From: UBA5287 sp041672395
GTDB taxonomy: Bacteria > Bacteroidota > Bacteroidia > Bacteroidales > Dysgonomonadaceae
DNA length: 53,207 bases
NCBI GenBank assembly: GCA_041672395.1
Contig: JBAYZS010000012.1
Coordinates: 1 to 53,207 of the forward strand
Reading direction: 5' to 3'
A model generated the notes under the pieces. The model had not been told where the DNA came from and did not search any database. It worked only from the letters and a program-made list of their open reading frames with translations. Shown here one piece after another: positions 36,478 through 45,824 of the stretch; within the stretch, counting starts at the first letter, position 1; each line of letters starts with the position of its first letter. Made by a program: the position numbers and the translations under genes.

Positions 36478-37671
36478 TTATCTTAGTATGTCCATTTTGT
36501 GGAAGACCTTATCTATATGTTCAATAGCATAATTGATTTGATCATAATTATGAGTCGCCATCAAGGAGAAACGAATAAGAGTATCTGCTGGAGCAACTGC
36601 AGGCGAAACCACAGGATTCACAAAGATCCCCTCTTCAAAGAGTATTTTTGTAATCTGAAATGTTTTGGCATCGTCTCTAATATACAATGGGATAATTGGT
36701 GTTTCTGTTGGTCCCACTTCAAAACCTCTCTCTTTAAACTGATTAATGGTGTAATTTGTCATTTCCCAAAGGTGCTTAACCCTTTCAGGTTCTGCCCTCA
36801 AGATATCCAATGCAGCAGAAGCTGCTGCAGTAGCACCCGGAGTAATGCTTGCGCTGAAGATATATGGTCTCATTGTATGTCTGAGATAATTAAGCACTTC
36901 AAAATCACCGGCAACAAATCCACCGATTGAAGCTAGTGATTTGCTAAAAGTTCCCATAATCAGATCTACATCTTTTGTCAATCCAAAATGATCGCAAACA
37001 CCTTTCCCACTATAATTTTTGCCAAGCACACCTAAACCATGTGCCTCGTCAACCATAATATTCGCTTTGTATTTCTTAGCCAACTCCACAATTTCAGGAA
37101 GTTTTGCGAGATCACCCTCCATACTGAAAACACCGTCGACTATAATAAGTTTAATTTTGTGAGGATCACATCTTCTGAGATGGCGTTCGAGAGACACCAT
37201 ATCGTTATGGCGAAATTTATATTTGGTAGAAAACGAAGTACGCAAACCTTCAATGATTGAAGCATGGTCTCTTTCATCCCAAATAAGATATTCATTTCTT
37301 CCTGTTAAGCAACCAAGCACTCCCTCATTAACGGTGAAACCGGTAGAAAGAACCATCGCATCGTCTTTTCCAACAAAGTTGGCTAGTTTTCTTTCCAGTT
37401 CAAGGTGAATATCAAGTGTACCATTTAAAAAACGTGATCCGGCCATCCCGGTACCATATTTTTTTGTTGCTTCAATAGAAGCCTCCTTAACTTTTGGGTG
37501 ATTGGTTAGTCCTAAATAGGCGTTTGAGCCAAACATCAGTACTTTTTTACCATTAATAACGACTTCAGTATCTTGATCACTCTCAATAACCCTGAAATAT
37601 GGGTAGATGCCTGCAGCTTTAATTTTCTGCGGGACATCATAATTAGACATTTTATTTCTTAACAGATTCAT
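36478..37671 (-). CDS. spt: Serine palmitoyltransferase
   Basis: This PLP-dependent alpha-oxoamine synthase condenses serine with palmitoyl-CoA, the first step in Bacteroidetes sphingolipid synthesis. It has 397 residues from the ATG at 37671; a longer frame to 37722 would add 17 residues with no family match. Visible blocks: FGSNAYLGLTNHP, GTGMAGSRFLNGT, ERDHASIIEGLR, MVDEAHGLGVLG and the PLP lysine in GTFSKSLASIGG. The N-terminal AAGIYPYFRVIES is typical of Bacteroides Spt and differs from 2-amino-3-ketobutyrate ligase and BioF. Without a substrate test those relatives are not fully excluded, but the length and N-terminus favour Spt. Confidence 0.87.
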   Translation of the reverse strand: MNLLRNKMSNYDVPQKIKAAGIYPYFRVIESDQDTEVVINGKKVLMFGSNAYLGLTNHPKVKEASIEATKKYGTGMAGSRFLNGTLDIHLELERKLANFVGKDDAMVLSTGFTVNEGVLGCLTGRNEYLIWDERDHASIIEGLRTSFSTKYKFRHNDMVSLERHLRRCDPHKIKLIIVDGVFSMEGDLAKLPEIVELAKKYKANIMVDEAHGLGVLGKNYSGKGVCDHFGLTKDVDLIMGTFSKSLASIGGFVAGDFEVLNYLRHTMRPYIFSASITPGATAAASAALDILRAEPERVKHLWEMTNYTINQFKERGFEVGPTETPIIPLYIRDDAKTFQITKILFEEGIFVNPVVSPAVAPADTLIRFSLMATHNYDQINYAIEHIDKVFHKMDILR

Positions 37672-37719
37672 TTTAATAAAAAGTAATGAATTACAAGTTT
37701 TACCTAAAAAATCAAAACA

Positions 37720-37727
37720 CAAAGGTA
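37720..37727 (-). promoter_or_regulatory. Bacteroidetes -7 box for spt
   Basis: TACCTTTG on the minus strand, 49 bases before the chosen ATG at 37671. It overlaps the longer frame that begins at 37722, which supports the shorter start. Confidence 0.5.
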
Positions 37728-37893
37728 GTAAAAAAATTGATGACTGAATCTTCAGTTACATCAATAACATTTCTATTTAGAACAAAAGAAGTCGATTCTA
37801 CCAATTTTACTCGATTTTTTCTAAACATTTTTGCTTACAAAAGCGTTTTAAAGAATAATAAGAATTGAACAAATAAATAAATAACACATTATT

Positions 37894-38421
37894 ATGTTAA
37901 GTAAAAATTTAGAAACAGCTATTAATAAACAAATCAATGCCGAATTTTGGTCGGCATATCTTTATCTTTCAATGTCAACATATGCAAGTAACCGCGGTTT
38001 ACCCGGCGTAGCTAATTGGTTTGAAGTTCAGTTTAAAGAAGAAATGGATCATGCGATCAAATTCATGAATTATATGATTTCAAAGGGTAACAAAGTAAAT
38101 TTACTTCCCATCGATGCTGTTCCAACAACTTGGGATTCAGTATTGAATCTGTTTGAAGAAAATCTTAAGCACGAGCAAGTAGTAACAAGTCTTATTTATG
38201 ATTTATTTGCTTTGGCACGTTCAGAAAAAGATTTTGCCACTGAAAGTTTGGTTCAATGGTTCGTTAATGAACAAGTTGAAGAAGAAGAAAATGCACTTAA
38301 TAATATTGATGCATTAAAATTAATTGGCGACAACGGTTTCGGCTTGTACTCAATGGATAAAGAACTAGCAGCCAGAGTTTACGTTCCAATTGCCACAACA
38401 AATACAGGTTCAAACGCCTAA
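37894..38421 (+). CDS. ftnA: Ferritin (non-haem)
   Basis: This iron-storage protein of 175 residues forms a 24-subunit shell. The four-helix bundle and di-iron ligands are visible: INAEFWSAYLYLS with the first Glu, VQFKEEMDHAIKF with Glu and His, and FVNEQVEEEENA with the later glutamates. No haem-binding Met typical of bacterioferritin is seen. It is a single gene, divergent from spt, with a 222-base gap between them, and ends at a strong terminator. Ferritin is part of the peroxide response in Bacteroides, so control by OxyR is plausible but not shown here. Confidence 0.95.
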   Translation: MLSKNLETAINKQINAEFWSAYLYLSMSTYASNRGLPGVANWFEVQFKEEMDHAIKFMNYMISKGNKVNLLPIDAVPTTWDSVLNLFEENLKHEQVVTSLIYDLFALARSEKDFATESLVQWFVNEQVEEEENALNNIDALKLIGDNGFGLYSMDKELAARVYVPIATTNTGSNA

Positions 38422-38435
38422 AATATAGGACATTG

Positions 38436-38472
38436 AATAAAGAAGGGATATCAAAAATATCCCTTCTTTATT
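38436..38472. terminator. Bidirectional terminator after ftnA
   Basis: A perfect 16-bp stem (arms 38436-38451 and 38457-38472) with a CAAAA loop. The arms start and end in AATAAAG/CTTTATT, so it may also end the minus-strand rlmD transcript, whose stop is 26 bases away. Confidence 0.9.
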
Positions 38473-38497
38473 GTTATCGAATTAAAAAGCGAGACAA

Positions 38498-39907
38498 CTA
38501 TCTTCTTTCCAACAGTACAACATTTTCAACATGCTGTGTATGAGGGAACATATCAACGGGTTGAATACGAATCAGTTTGTAATCGTTATCCATTAAGTTA
38601 ATATCACGCGCCTGTGTTGCTGGGTTACAACTAACATAAACAATACGTTTTGGTTTAGCCGCAAGAATCATATCAACAACTTCTCCGTGCATACCGGCAC
38701 GGGGCGGATCTGTGATGATGACATCCGGGCGACCGTGTTCTTTAATAAAACTTTCCGAAAGAACATCTTTCATGTCACCGGCAAAGAACAATGTATTATC
38801 AATGTTATTCAATTTCGAATTCACTTTAGCATCCTCAATAGCATCAGGAACGTATTCAATACCTACCACTTTTTTTGCTTTATGCGCGATGAAGTTGGCA
38901 ATAGTTCCCGTTCCGGTATATAAATCATACACCAATTCATTACCCGAAAGCTGAGCATAATCCCTGACTACTTTATACAGATTATATGCCTGTTCACTAT
39001 TCGTCTGATAAAATGATTTTGGTCCGATCTTAAATTTAAGGTCCTCCATTGTTTCATATATACAATCCGAACCCTTCCAGGTAATTACCTCCTGATCAGT
39101 AATTGTATCATTAGCTTTACCATTAATAATGTACAACAAAGAAGATATTTGAGGAAAAGACTCCGCGATAAACTTCAAAAGATTTTCACGACGATCTGAA
39201 TCATCTTTATAAAACACAACGATCAGCATTATTTCGCCTGTTGAAGCAGTGCGAATAATGATATTTCGCATCAGTCCTTCTTGACTCCGGAGATCAAAAA
39301 AATCAAAATCATTGTCCAGACAATAAGTTCTCACTGCATTGCGTATTTGATTAGAGATATCGTCCTGCAGCCAGCACTTGTTGATATCCAACACCTTATC
39401 AAACTTACCGGGGATATGAAAACCCAAAGCATTCATCTGAGTAAATTCCTCTTCTGAACCAATTTCTTTTTCTGTCAACCACCTTTTATTTGAGAACGTA
39501 AATTCCAGTTTATTGCGATAGAAAGTAGTCTTTGGTGCACCATGAATTGGCGATATTTCAGGAAGTTCAACCTTCCCAATGCGAGTAAGGTTATCGATTA
39601 CCTGCTTTTGTTTGTATTTCAATTGTTCGTCGTAAGGCAAAATCTGCCATTTGCAACCACCACATATCCCAAAATGTTCACAAAAAGCCACCGAACGTTT
39701 TTCAGCATATGAAACAAAATTAATCACATACCCTTCGGCATAACTATTTTTTTTCCGGGTCAATTGAATATCCACCACATCACCTGGTACCGCATAAGGT
39801 ACAAACACAGCCAACCCATCCACTTTTGCGATTGCCTTTCCTTCGGCAGCTACATCCGTGATAGTCACAGATTGCAAAACCGGTAGTTGTTTTTTGTTTC
39901 TTGCCAT
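38498..39907 (-). CDS. rlmD: 23S rRNA (uracil-5-)-methyltransferase, RlmD/RumA family
   Basis: This SAM-dependent enzyme adds a 5-methyl group to uracil in rRNA (or tRNA for relatives). It has 469 residues from the ATG at 39907; an upstream in-frame ATG at 39928 overlaps the predicted promoter box. An N-terminal TRAM domain is followed by the Fe-S cysteines CEHFGICGGC and NKCWLQ, the SAM loop LYTGTGTIANF, DPPRAGMH, and the catalytic VSCNPATQARD. Bacteroidetes often carry two paralogues of this family, so the target uracil cannot be fixed from the sequence. Confidence 0.9.
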   Translation of the reverse strand: MARNKKQLPVLQSVTITDVAAEGKAIAKVDGLAVFVPYAVPGDVVDIQLTRKKNSYAEGYVINFVSYAEKRSVAFCEHFGICGGCKWQILPYDEQLKYKQKQVIDNLTRIGKVELPEISPIHGAPKTTFYRNKLEFTFSNKRWLTEKEIGSEEEFTQMNALGFHIPGKFDKVLDINKCWLQDDISNQIRNAVRTYCLDNDFDFFDLRSQEGLMRNIIIRTASTGEIMLIVVFYKDDSDRRENLLKFIAESFPQISSLLYIINGKANDTITDQEVITWKGSDCIYETMEDLKFKIGPKSFYQTNSEQAYNLYKVVRDYAQLSGNELVYDLYTGTGTIANFIAHKAKKVVGIEYVPDAIEDAKVNSKLNNIDNTLFFAGDMKDVLSESFIKEHGRPDVIITDPPRAGMHGEVVDMILAAKPKRIVYVSCNPATQARDINLMDNDYKLIRIQPVDMFPHTQHVENVVLLERR

Positions 39908-39925
39908 AATTTTTATTTGAAAGTG

Positions 39926-39933
39926 CAAAGATA
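39926..39933 (-). promoter_or_regulatory. Bacteroidetes -7 box for rlmD
   Basis: TATCTTTG on the minus strand, 19 bases before the ATG at 39907. It excludes the upstream ATG at 39928 as the main start if active. Confidence 0.5.
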
Positions 39934-39973
39934 GTGAATAATCGGATGTAATAAATCTGTTTTTTGTGCAAAG

Positions 39974-40012
39974 AAAAGAGGATAAACCATTTTATGATTT
40001 ATCCCCCTTTTT
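39974..40012 (-). terminator. Probable terminator after the PHP-domain gene
   Basis: GGATAAA (39980-39986) pairs with TTTATCC (39998-40004) and the flanking A/T runs extend the stem imperfectly. On the minus strand it is followed by TCTTTTCTTT. It sits 26 bases after the stop at 40038. Confidence 0.5.
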
Positions 40013-40037
40013 ATGATTAAATAAAACAATTTATCAA

Positions 40038-41180
40038 TTACAAAGGTAAGTTTACCGAAAGATGCTTGTCGCTTCTTACATACGTACTTACAACATCGTA
40101 AGTCAGACTTTTTTGACCATCAGCAGCTGTAATTACTTGCGAAGTTTGAGGATAGAGCACAACTTTTTTGGTTCCGTTACCTGAAGTAAGTTCTAATTCA
40201 AAATACAAGTCGCTATTATTTTGTATTTCATAATATTTCACAACTCCATTTTTAGCGTTTTCACTATAAAAACTTGGCGATAACTTTACACAAGCATTAA
40301 ACAAATTGCGAACATTTTCCTCTTTACCAGCCAAATACTTGCTTGACCAAGCTACAGTTCTTCCCGCCTCTAGCGCTTCGCGAATCCCTTCTTGTGTGCG
40401 ATCTTTTGCCATAACAAGCGTCATTGAACGATGCACATAATCTTTGCTCATATCATAATTAAGATTGATCAGATTATGAATATCAGTACTTCCCATCACT
40501 GTAAGTCCTTTATCAATACACCAATCCAGAGCTTTCATATGTAAACCGGTTCCATTTATCACCTCTACTCCCATAAGAGCATCATTTTTGTACAAATCTT
40601 CTACAAATGGAAGCCATTCATATGAACCTGCAATACCTGGTTGCCATCCCGGATGATTCCAAAAGATAAAAGCGTTTTGTTCTTTCGCTTTCATAACAGC
40701 TAAACGATCATTCTCTTTCTTACCGCTATCTGTGTCATATTCAGAAGTGTTACCTATAAAGATTGCATTAAAATGACCGGGAGGTGTCGCACGTGTTATT
40801 TCAGCACCCTTAACAAGCAACACATTCTTTTTCAATGCATTGGGCTTTGCAATTTCATAAGGTCTTTCATTGTTGGGAGTAAGATCAGCTTTATGAGGAG
40901 TATATTCCATATGATCTGTAATGGAAATGGCATCCAATCCTTCAGCCCATGCTTCTTGAACACGAACACTCGGCCAAACCTCTCCATCAGAAAAAACAGT
41001 GTGCATATGAAAATCACATTTCAACACCTGAAACCCATTTACATTGGGAATCAAGATATTGTTCCGCTTTTGAGGTTGTGAAAATTCACTTAACCTCATA
41101 ACTCCATTGCTAACTTCCTGACCAGAAAGAACAAAGGATGCAAGAATAACGCAAATCGATAATAAAGTAATCTTTTTCAT
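40038..41180 (-). CDS. Secreted PHP-domain metallo-phosphoesterase-like protein
   Basis: This 380-residue protein has a signal peptide (MKKITLLSICVILASFVLSG) and a PHP (polymerase and histidinol phosphatase) domain. Metal-ligand motifs are visible: CDFHMHTVFSDGEVWP, ISITDHMEYTPH, VKGAEITR, FWNHPGW and GSTDIHNL. The last 90 residues form a small beta-rich tail (YYEIQNNSDLYFELELTS in part). Most PHP proteins are cytoplasmic phosphatases, so the exported location is unusual; similar exported forms occur in Bacteroidetes, and their substrate is not known to me. It has its own promoter box and lies downstream of the GH2 gene on the same strand. Confidence 0.82.
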   Translation of the reverse strand: MKKITLLSICVILASFVLSGQEVSNGVMRLSEFSQPQKRNNILIPNVNGFQVLKCDFHMHTVFSDGEVWPSVRVQEAWAEGLDAISITDHMEYTPHKADLTPNNERPYEIAKPNALKKNVLLVKGAEITRATPPGHFNAIFIGNTSEYDTDSGKKENDRLAVMKAKEQNAFIFWNHPGWQPGIAGSYEWLPFVEDLYKNDALMGVEVINGTGLHMKALDWCIDKGLTVMGSTDIHNLINLNYDMSKDYVHRSMTLVMAKDRTQEGIREALEAGRTVAWSSKYLAGKEENVRNLFNACVKLSPSFYSENAKNGVVKYYEIQNNSDLYFELELTSGNGTKKVVLYPQTSQVITAADGQKSLTYDVVSTYVRSDKHLSVNLPL

Positions 41181-41223
41181 TTCATTAGTAGTGTTTATAA
41201 ATAATTCTTTATAATAATCATTT

Positions 41224-41231
41224 CAAAAATA
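41224..41231 (-). promoter_or_regulatory. Bacteroidetes -7 box for the PHP-domain gene
   Basis: TATTTTTG on the minus strand, 44 bases before the ATG, with a TTG about 18 bases further upstream (41249-41251) as a possible -33 element. A second TATTTTTG at 41256-41263 is also possible. Confidence 0.5.
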
Positions 41232-41333
41232 ACGTCCATTTTTGACTGCAATGTTCAAAAATAAATATTACTAAATGATCTCAAATTTATGAAGAATTTG
41301 TTAAGAATATACTAAATCAATACAATTTGTACA

Positions 41334-43910
41334 TTATTTTGTACTTATTTTTATCTTTCCACTCTTTAAACCCTTTGCCTTTGCCTCAAAAACAATTGTA
41401 CCTGCCTTATCTGTCGATTGAACAATAGCTGTCAACATCCCACTAAAGAAGTGCATTTGAGGAAGATGAAACTGATCAAGACAGCTGGGATCACCATTTG
41501 CTCCGGCACGGTAAAATCCTTCACCACTTACAGAAAAAGTGGCCGACATATTAGCATCGGGACAAAGATTGCCATCTTTATCAACTACTTTAACAGTGAT
41601 AAACGACAAGTCGTTGCCATCTGATTTAATTGAATTACGGTCGGCTTCTAATACAATTTTATATGGTTTACCTGCGGTATGCATTTCTTTCTCAGCAACA
41701 GCTTTTCCATTTTCGTCATATGCAACTACTTTTACTGTTCCTGGTTCATATTTAGTATCCATCCACATTAAACGATATCTTTTCTGGCGTTCAAAACTCT
41801 TTTGTGCTTCTTCAGTATAACTTCCATCAATTTTAACTGATAGGTCTTTTGTTTTTTTACCCTGACTTTTACCGTTGATAAACACTTCTGCTGAAGGATA
41901 ATTTGTATAAACAAAGATAGGGGTCACCTCTCCTTCTCTTCCTTTCCAACTCCAATGTGGAAGAATATGCAAAGTTTCTGCATCTTTGTTCCAATGACTA
42001 CGATACAAATAATATCGATCTTTTGGCAAACCTGCCAAATCAACTATTCCAAATAATGAACTATGACTTGGCCAATCACTATAATATGGAGTTGGTTCAC
42101 CCAGATAATCAAAGCCTGTCCACACAAATTCTCCCATCGCATAGGGTAATTCCTCATGATGGATAAAATTATCTTCTGGCAAATCAGACCACGAACAATG
42201 CTCTACATCATATGACGATGCTTGATGATCATCATATTTCGCCATCGCTTTTCGTTCTACCGGAAATTTATAAACACCTCTTGAACTTACAGTGGAAGCA
42301 GTTTCACTTCCAAGCACCAACTGCTGGGGTATTTTAGAATAGTTCTGTTGATATTTGAAAGGACGATAGTTGAATCCGGGAACATCCAAAATTGCTGCCA
42401 TACCATTAGCCGTTACTGCATCTGGATTATCCATTCCATTTGTTACTGGACGGGTCGGATCTTCACGATTACAAATATCTTGTAGAAAACGAGTACGCTT
42501 CGGACCGTTTACACCATCTCCCTGTTCTGGTACTTCATTTCCAATGCACCACATTACCACACTTGGGTTATTTCTATAATGATGAATTACATTCACAAGG
42601 TCTTTCTCGGCCCATTCGTCAAAAAACTGATTGTAACCGTTACTCATTTTAGGACTCTTCCATTCATCAAATGTCTCTACCATCAACATCATCCCCATTT
42701 CATCGCAAGCCCTCACCAACTCTGGCGCAGGCATATTATGTGATGTTCGTATTGCATTCACTCCCATATCTTTCATAATCCGAACTTGGCGACGAATTGC
42801 GGCATCATTTACTGCTGCTCCCAAAGGTCCCAAATCGTGGTGATTGCACACTCCTTGGAAAACCACTCGCTCACCATTCAAGAAAAATCCTTTATCAGGA
42901 ATCACCTCAATAGTGCGAATTCCAAAAGGTGTATTGTAACTATCAATTGAATATGCAACTTCTTTGCTTGTAGTTTTATTAGTAGAAATTTCTGATTCAG
43001 ATTCAATTATAATCAAATTAGATTGAACGGAATATAACACTGGATTGTCTATGTTCCACAGCTCTGGATTGTCTACTATCAATGTTTGATCGATTACCCC
43101 TTCATCGTATTTTGAAAGTGGGGTTTTAGCAATAGCAACAAGATGTCCGTTCTTATTTAATATAGAAGTCTCGAGGCGATATTTAATCTGATTGGATTTA
43201 TCACCTTTTACTTCAAGAGTTGTATCATTAGAAAATTCAACCTTTGTTTTAACATTTACTTTCGCAAAATCTTTGCGCACAACCGGAGTGGTTACGTATG
43301 TTCCCCAAACTGGAATATGTGCATCTTCTGTTACCACAATATGTACATTTCTGTATAATCCGGCACCGGGATACCACCTGCTGCTTTGTGGCTGATTTTC
43401 AAGACGAACAGCGAGTGTGTTGGTCTCATTATCTTTTAGATAAGGGGTAATATCAAAATGAAAGGAATTATATCCGTAGGGCCAATAGCCTACTTTCTCT
43501 CCGTTCAAATATACTTGAGCATGACTCATGGCTCCATCAAAAATAATGGAGGCCTTTTTTTGTTTGGAATATTCTGGTAATTTGAAATCAAGACGATACC
43601 AGCCAACACCCACAAACGGAAGCCCACCGGTACGACCGGCATGTTCCATTGCTTGTTTCTGACCATCTTGAGTAATGGCCATTTCTTGCAAATCATTTTG
43701 CCAACTGAATGGACCATATATTGCCCAGTCGTGAGGAATTCGGACTGTTTGCCACTTACTGTCATCAAAATTCACATTGGAAGCTTGCGGATTATCTTCT
43801 CTCGAAAATCTCCAACCCTCTTGTAACGTAATCTCGGCGCGCCCTTGAGCATTCACTATCAATCCCAGCACCATAAAAATCGTTATCAATAACGTAGTAA
43901 ATTTATTCAT
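41334..43910 (-). CDS. Secreted GH2 glycoside hydrolase (beta-galactosidase-like)
   Basis: This 858-residue enzyme has a signal peptide ending near VNAQ. Domain order: sugar-binding jelly-roll (about 25-200, with GVGWYRLDF and DGAMSHAQVYLNG), immunoglobulin-like (about 200-320), TIM barrel (about 325-620), then C-terminal beta domains (DUF4982-like at about 640-720, and a last Ig-like domain). The acid/base is E459 in MWCIGNEVPEQ and the likely nucleophile is E536 in LVLGSETAST. Family GH2 includes beta-galactosidases, mannosidases and glucuronidases; the short N-terminal and DUF4982 layout favours galactosidase. It stands alone, not in a SusCD locus, next to the PHP gene. Confidence 0.88.
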   Translation of the reverse strand: MNKFTTLLITIFMVLGLIVNAQGRAEITLQEGWRFSREDNPQASNVNFDDSKWQTVRIPHDWAIYGPFSWQNDLQEMAITQDGQKQAMEHAGRTGGLPFVGVGWYRLDFKLPEYSKQKKASIIFDGAMSHAQVYLNGEKVGYWPYGYNSFHFDITPYLKDNETNTLAVRLENQPQSSRWYPGAGLYRNVHIVVTEDAHIPVWGTYVTTPVVRKDFAKVNVKTKVEFSNDTTLEVKGDKSNQIKYRLETSILNKNGHLVAIAKTPLSKYDEGVIDQTLIVDNPELWNIDNPVLYSVQSNLIIIESESEISTNKTTSKEVAYSIDSYNTPFGIRTIEVIPDKGFFLNGERVVFQGVCNHHDLGPLGAAVNDAAIRRQVRIMKDMGVNAIRTSHNMPAPELVRACDEMGMMLMVETFDEWKSPKMSNGYNQFFDEWAEKDLVNVIHHYRNNPSVVMWCIGNEVPEQGDGVNGPKRTRFLQDICNREDPTRPVTNGMDNPDAVTANGMAAILDVPGFNYRPFKYQQNYSKIPQQLVLGSETASTVSSRGVYKFPVERKAMAKYDDHQASSYDVEHCSWSDLPEDNFIHHEELPYAMGEFVWTGFDYLGEPTPYYSDWPSHSSLFGIVDLAGLPKDRYYLYRSHWNKDAETLHILPHWSWKGREGEVTPIFVYTNYPSAEVFINGKSQGKKTKDLSVKIDGSYTEEAQKSFERQKRYRLMWMDTKYEPGTVKVVAYDENGKAVAEKEMHTAGKPYKIVLEADRNSIKSDGNDLSFITVKVVDKDGNLCPDANMSATFSVSGEGFYRAGANGDPSCLDQFHLPQMHFFSGMLTAIVQSTDKAGTIVFEAKAKGLKSGKIKISTK

Positions 43911-43996
43911 TTTTTAATTTATTTGAGCTTAAACAAAGTAAATACTTTTTGGTAACTATTGCAACTCACAATGCTCATTTTTAAGTTTAATAACAA

Positions 43997-44027
43997 AAAA
44001 AGAGCAATGTTTTACATTGCTCTTTTT
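43997..44027 (-). terminator. Terminator after the fumarase gene
   Basis: A perfect 14-bp stem (AAAAAGAGCAATGT / ACATTGCTCTTTTT) with a TTT loop, 18 bases after the fumarase stop at 44045. T-rich tracts on both sides would allow it to act in either direction. Confidence 0.88.
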
Positions 44028-44044
44028 AATATATATAAGATATT

Positions 44045-45688
44045 TTAACTAAATGCACAATTTGGTTGAGTAACTACTTTAAAGAAATCGTTTCCTTTAT
44101 CATCTACAAGGATGAATGCAGGGAAATCTTCTACTTCTATTTTCCAAATGGCTTCCATTCCCAACTCGGGATATTCAAGACACTCAAGTTTTTTAATGCT
44201 GTTCTGAGCTAATATGGCTGCAGGACCACCAATACTTCCTAAATAAAATCCTCCGTATTTCTTGCAGGCATCGGTAACTTGCTGACTGCGATTACCCTTC
44301 GCCAACATAATTAAACTGCCGCCATGTGATTGGAACAGATCTACATACGAATCCATTCGCCCGGCTGTGGTTGGACCCATTGAACCGGAAGCATAACCGA
44401 CGGGTGTTTTGGCAGGACCGGCATAGTAAATGGGGTGATCTTTAATATATTGAGGCAGATCTTCTCCTCTGTCAAGACGTTCTTTCAGTTTTGCATGAGC
44501 GATATCACGACCTACAACAATAGTTCCGCTCAGCGATAGACGGGTGGAAACGGGATATTTGCTCAACTCCTCCAATATTTCATTCATTGGACGATTCAAA
44601 TCAATTTTCACTCCACCGCCTTCTCCTTGACTGCGACATTCTTCGGGAATCAAACGACCTGGATTATCTTCCAATTTTTCAATCCAGATACCTTCTTTAT
44701 TAATCTTTGCTTTGATATTGCGGTCGGCCGAACAAGAAACTCCCATTCCAACTGGACACGAAGCTCCGTGACGAGGCATACGAATTACACGAATATCGTG
44801 TGTAAAATATTTTCCCCCAAACTGTGCGCCAAGACCTAATTCTTCGGAGGCTTTTTTCAGTTTTTCTTCCAATTCCAAATCACGGAAAGCATGACCGTAT
44901 TCATTGCCTTCGGTTGGTATATTATCGTAATATTTAGCAGATGCTAATTTCACCGTTTTTAGGTTTGTCTCTGCAGATGTACCACCAATAACAAACGCAA
45001 TGTGATATGGGGGACAAGCAGCTGTACCCAGCGTTTTCATTTTCTCAATTAGGAAATTCTCCAGTTTCCCGGGTGCAAGTAATGCCTTGGTTTCCTGATA
45101 GAGGTAAGTCTTATTGGCTGAACCTCCGCCTTTTGCAATGCAAAGGAAATTGTATTCATTTCCTTCAACAGCATATAAATCTATTTGAGCTGGCAAATTG
45201 CAACCGGTATTCACTTCATCATACATGTTTAACGGAGCGTTTTGTGAATAACGCAAGTTTTCATTAACGAATGTGTTATAAACGCCGTGAGAAAGCGATT
45301 CTTCATCATTGCCGCTAGTCCATACTTTTTGACCTTTTTTACCTACAATGATTGCAGTACCTGTATCCTGACAGAAAGGCAGCACTCCTTTAGCCGAAAT
45401 TTCGGCATTACGAAGAAATGTTAGTGCAACATATTTATCGTTTTCACTTGATTCGGGATCTTGTAAAATTTTCGCAACCTGTTCCTGATGCTCAGGACGC
45501 AAAAGAAATTCTACATCACGAAAAGCATGCTGTGCTAAAAGCGTAAGCGCTTCAGGCTGAACTTTTAATACTTCTTCTCCTTCGAATTCAGAAACAGAAA
45601 CATAATCTTTTGATAACAGATAATATTCTGTGTTATCTTTTGACACCTTAGGAAATGGTTCCTGATACTTAAATGGTTTTGTAGCCAT
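44045..45688 (-). CDS. Fumarate hydratase, class I (iron-sulfur)
   Basis: It interconverts fumarate and malate. The 547-residue fused alpha/beta form carries a 4Fe-4S cluster; candidate ligands are the cysteines in LPFCQDTGTA and in ASCPVGMGVSC. Other family segments are MYDEVNTGCNLPAQID, CIAKGGGSANKTYL, VIGGTSAETNLK, and ASGSMGPTTAGRMDSYVD. I start at the ATG at 45688, giving MATKPFKYQEPF; a start at 45736 would lie upstream of the promoter box at 45726-45733. Oxygen-sensitive class I fumarase fits an anaerobe using fumarate in succinate and propionate formation. Confidence 0.95.
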   Translation of the reverse strand: MATKPFKYQEPFPKVSKDNTEYYLLSKDYVSVSEFEGEEVLKVQPEALTLLAQHAFRDVEFLLRPEHQEQVAKILQDPESSENDKYVALTFLRNAEISAKGVLPFCQDTGTAIIVGKKGQKVWTSGNDEESLSHGVYNTFVNENLRYSQNAPLNMYDEVNTGCNLPAQIDLYAVEGNEYNFLCIAKGGGSANKTYLYQETKALLAPGKLENFLIEKMKTLGTAACPPYHIAFVIGGTSAETNLKTVKLASAKYYDNIPTEGNEYGHAFRDLELEEKLKKASEELGLGAQFGGKYFTHDIRVIRMPRHGASCPVGMGVSCSADRNIKAKINKEGIWIEKLEDNPGRLIPEECRSQGEGGGVKIDLNRPMNEILEELSKYPVSTRLSLSGTIVVGRDIAHAKLKERLDRGEDLPQYIKDHPIYYAGPAKTPVGYASGSMGPTTAGRMDSYVDLFQSHGGSLIMLAKGNRSQQVTDACKKYGGFYLGSIGGPAAILAQNSIKKLECLEYPELGMEAIWKIEVEDFPAFILVDDKGNDFFKVVTQPNCAFS

Positions 45689-45725
45689 AAATATTATTAT
45701 TTTAAGTGTTGTTGAATACTGTATG

Positions 45726-45733
45726 CAAAAATA
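45726..45733 (-). promoter_or_regulatory. Bacteroidetes -7 box for the fumarase gene
   Basis: TATTTTTG on the minus strand, 38 bases before the ATG at 45688, which rules against the longer reading frame up to 45736. Confidence 0.5.
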
Positions 45734-45824
45734 CAAAGAATTATGCTATTTTTAGCATTCATAAAAATTTCCATTTATCTTAACTTTATTTATCATTATT
45801 TTTTCTTCATCTGATAATCTTCAT

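Noticed and set aside
36499..36930. A 143-codon + strand reading frame antisense to spt
   Set aside because: It lies wholly inside the well-supported serine palmitoyltransferase gene on the other strand, has no recognisable domain and no start signals.
36478..37671. 2-amino-3-ketobutyrate CoA ligase (Kbl) or BioF as the identity
   Set aside because: The N-terminal AAGIYPYFRVIES and overall residues resemble Bacteroides serine palmitoyltransferase; no threonine dehydrogenase or biotin genes are nearby. It is not fully excluded.
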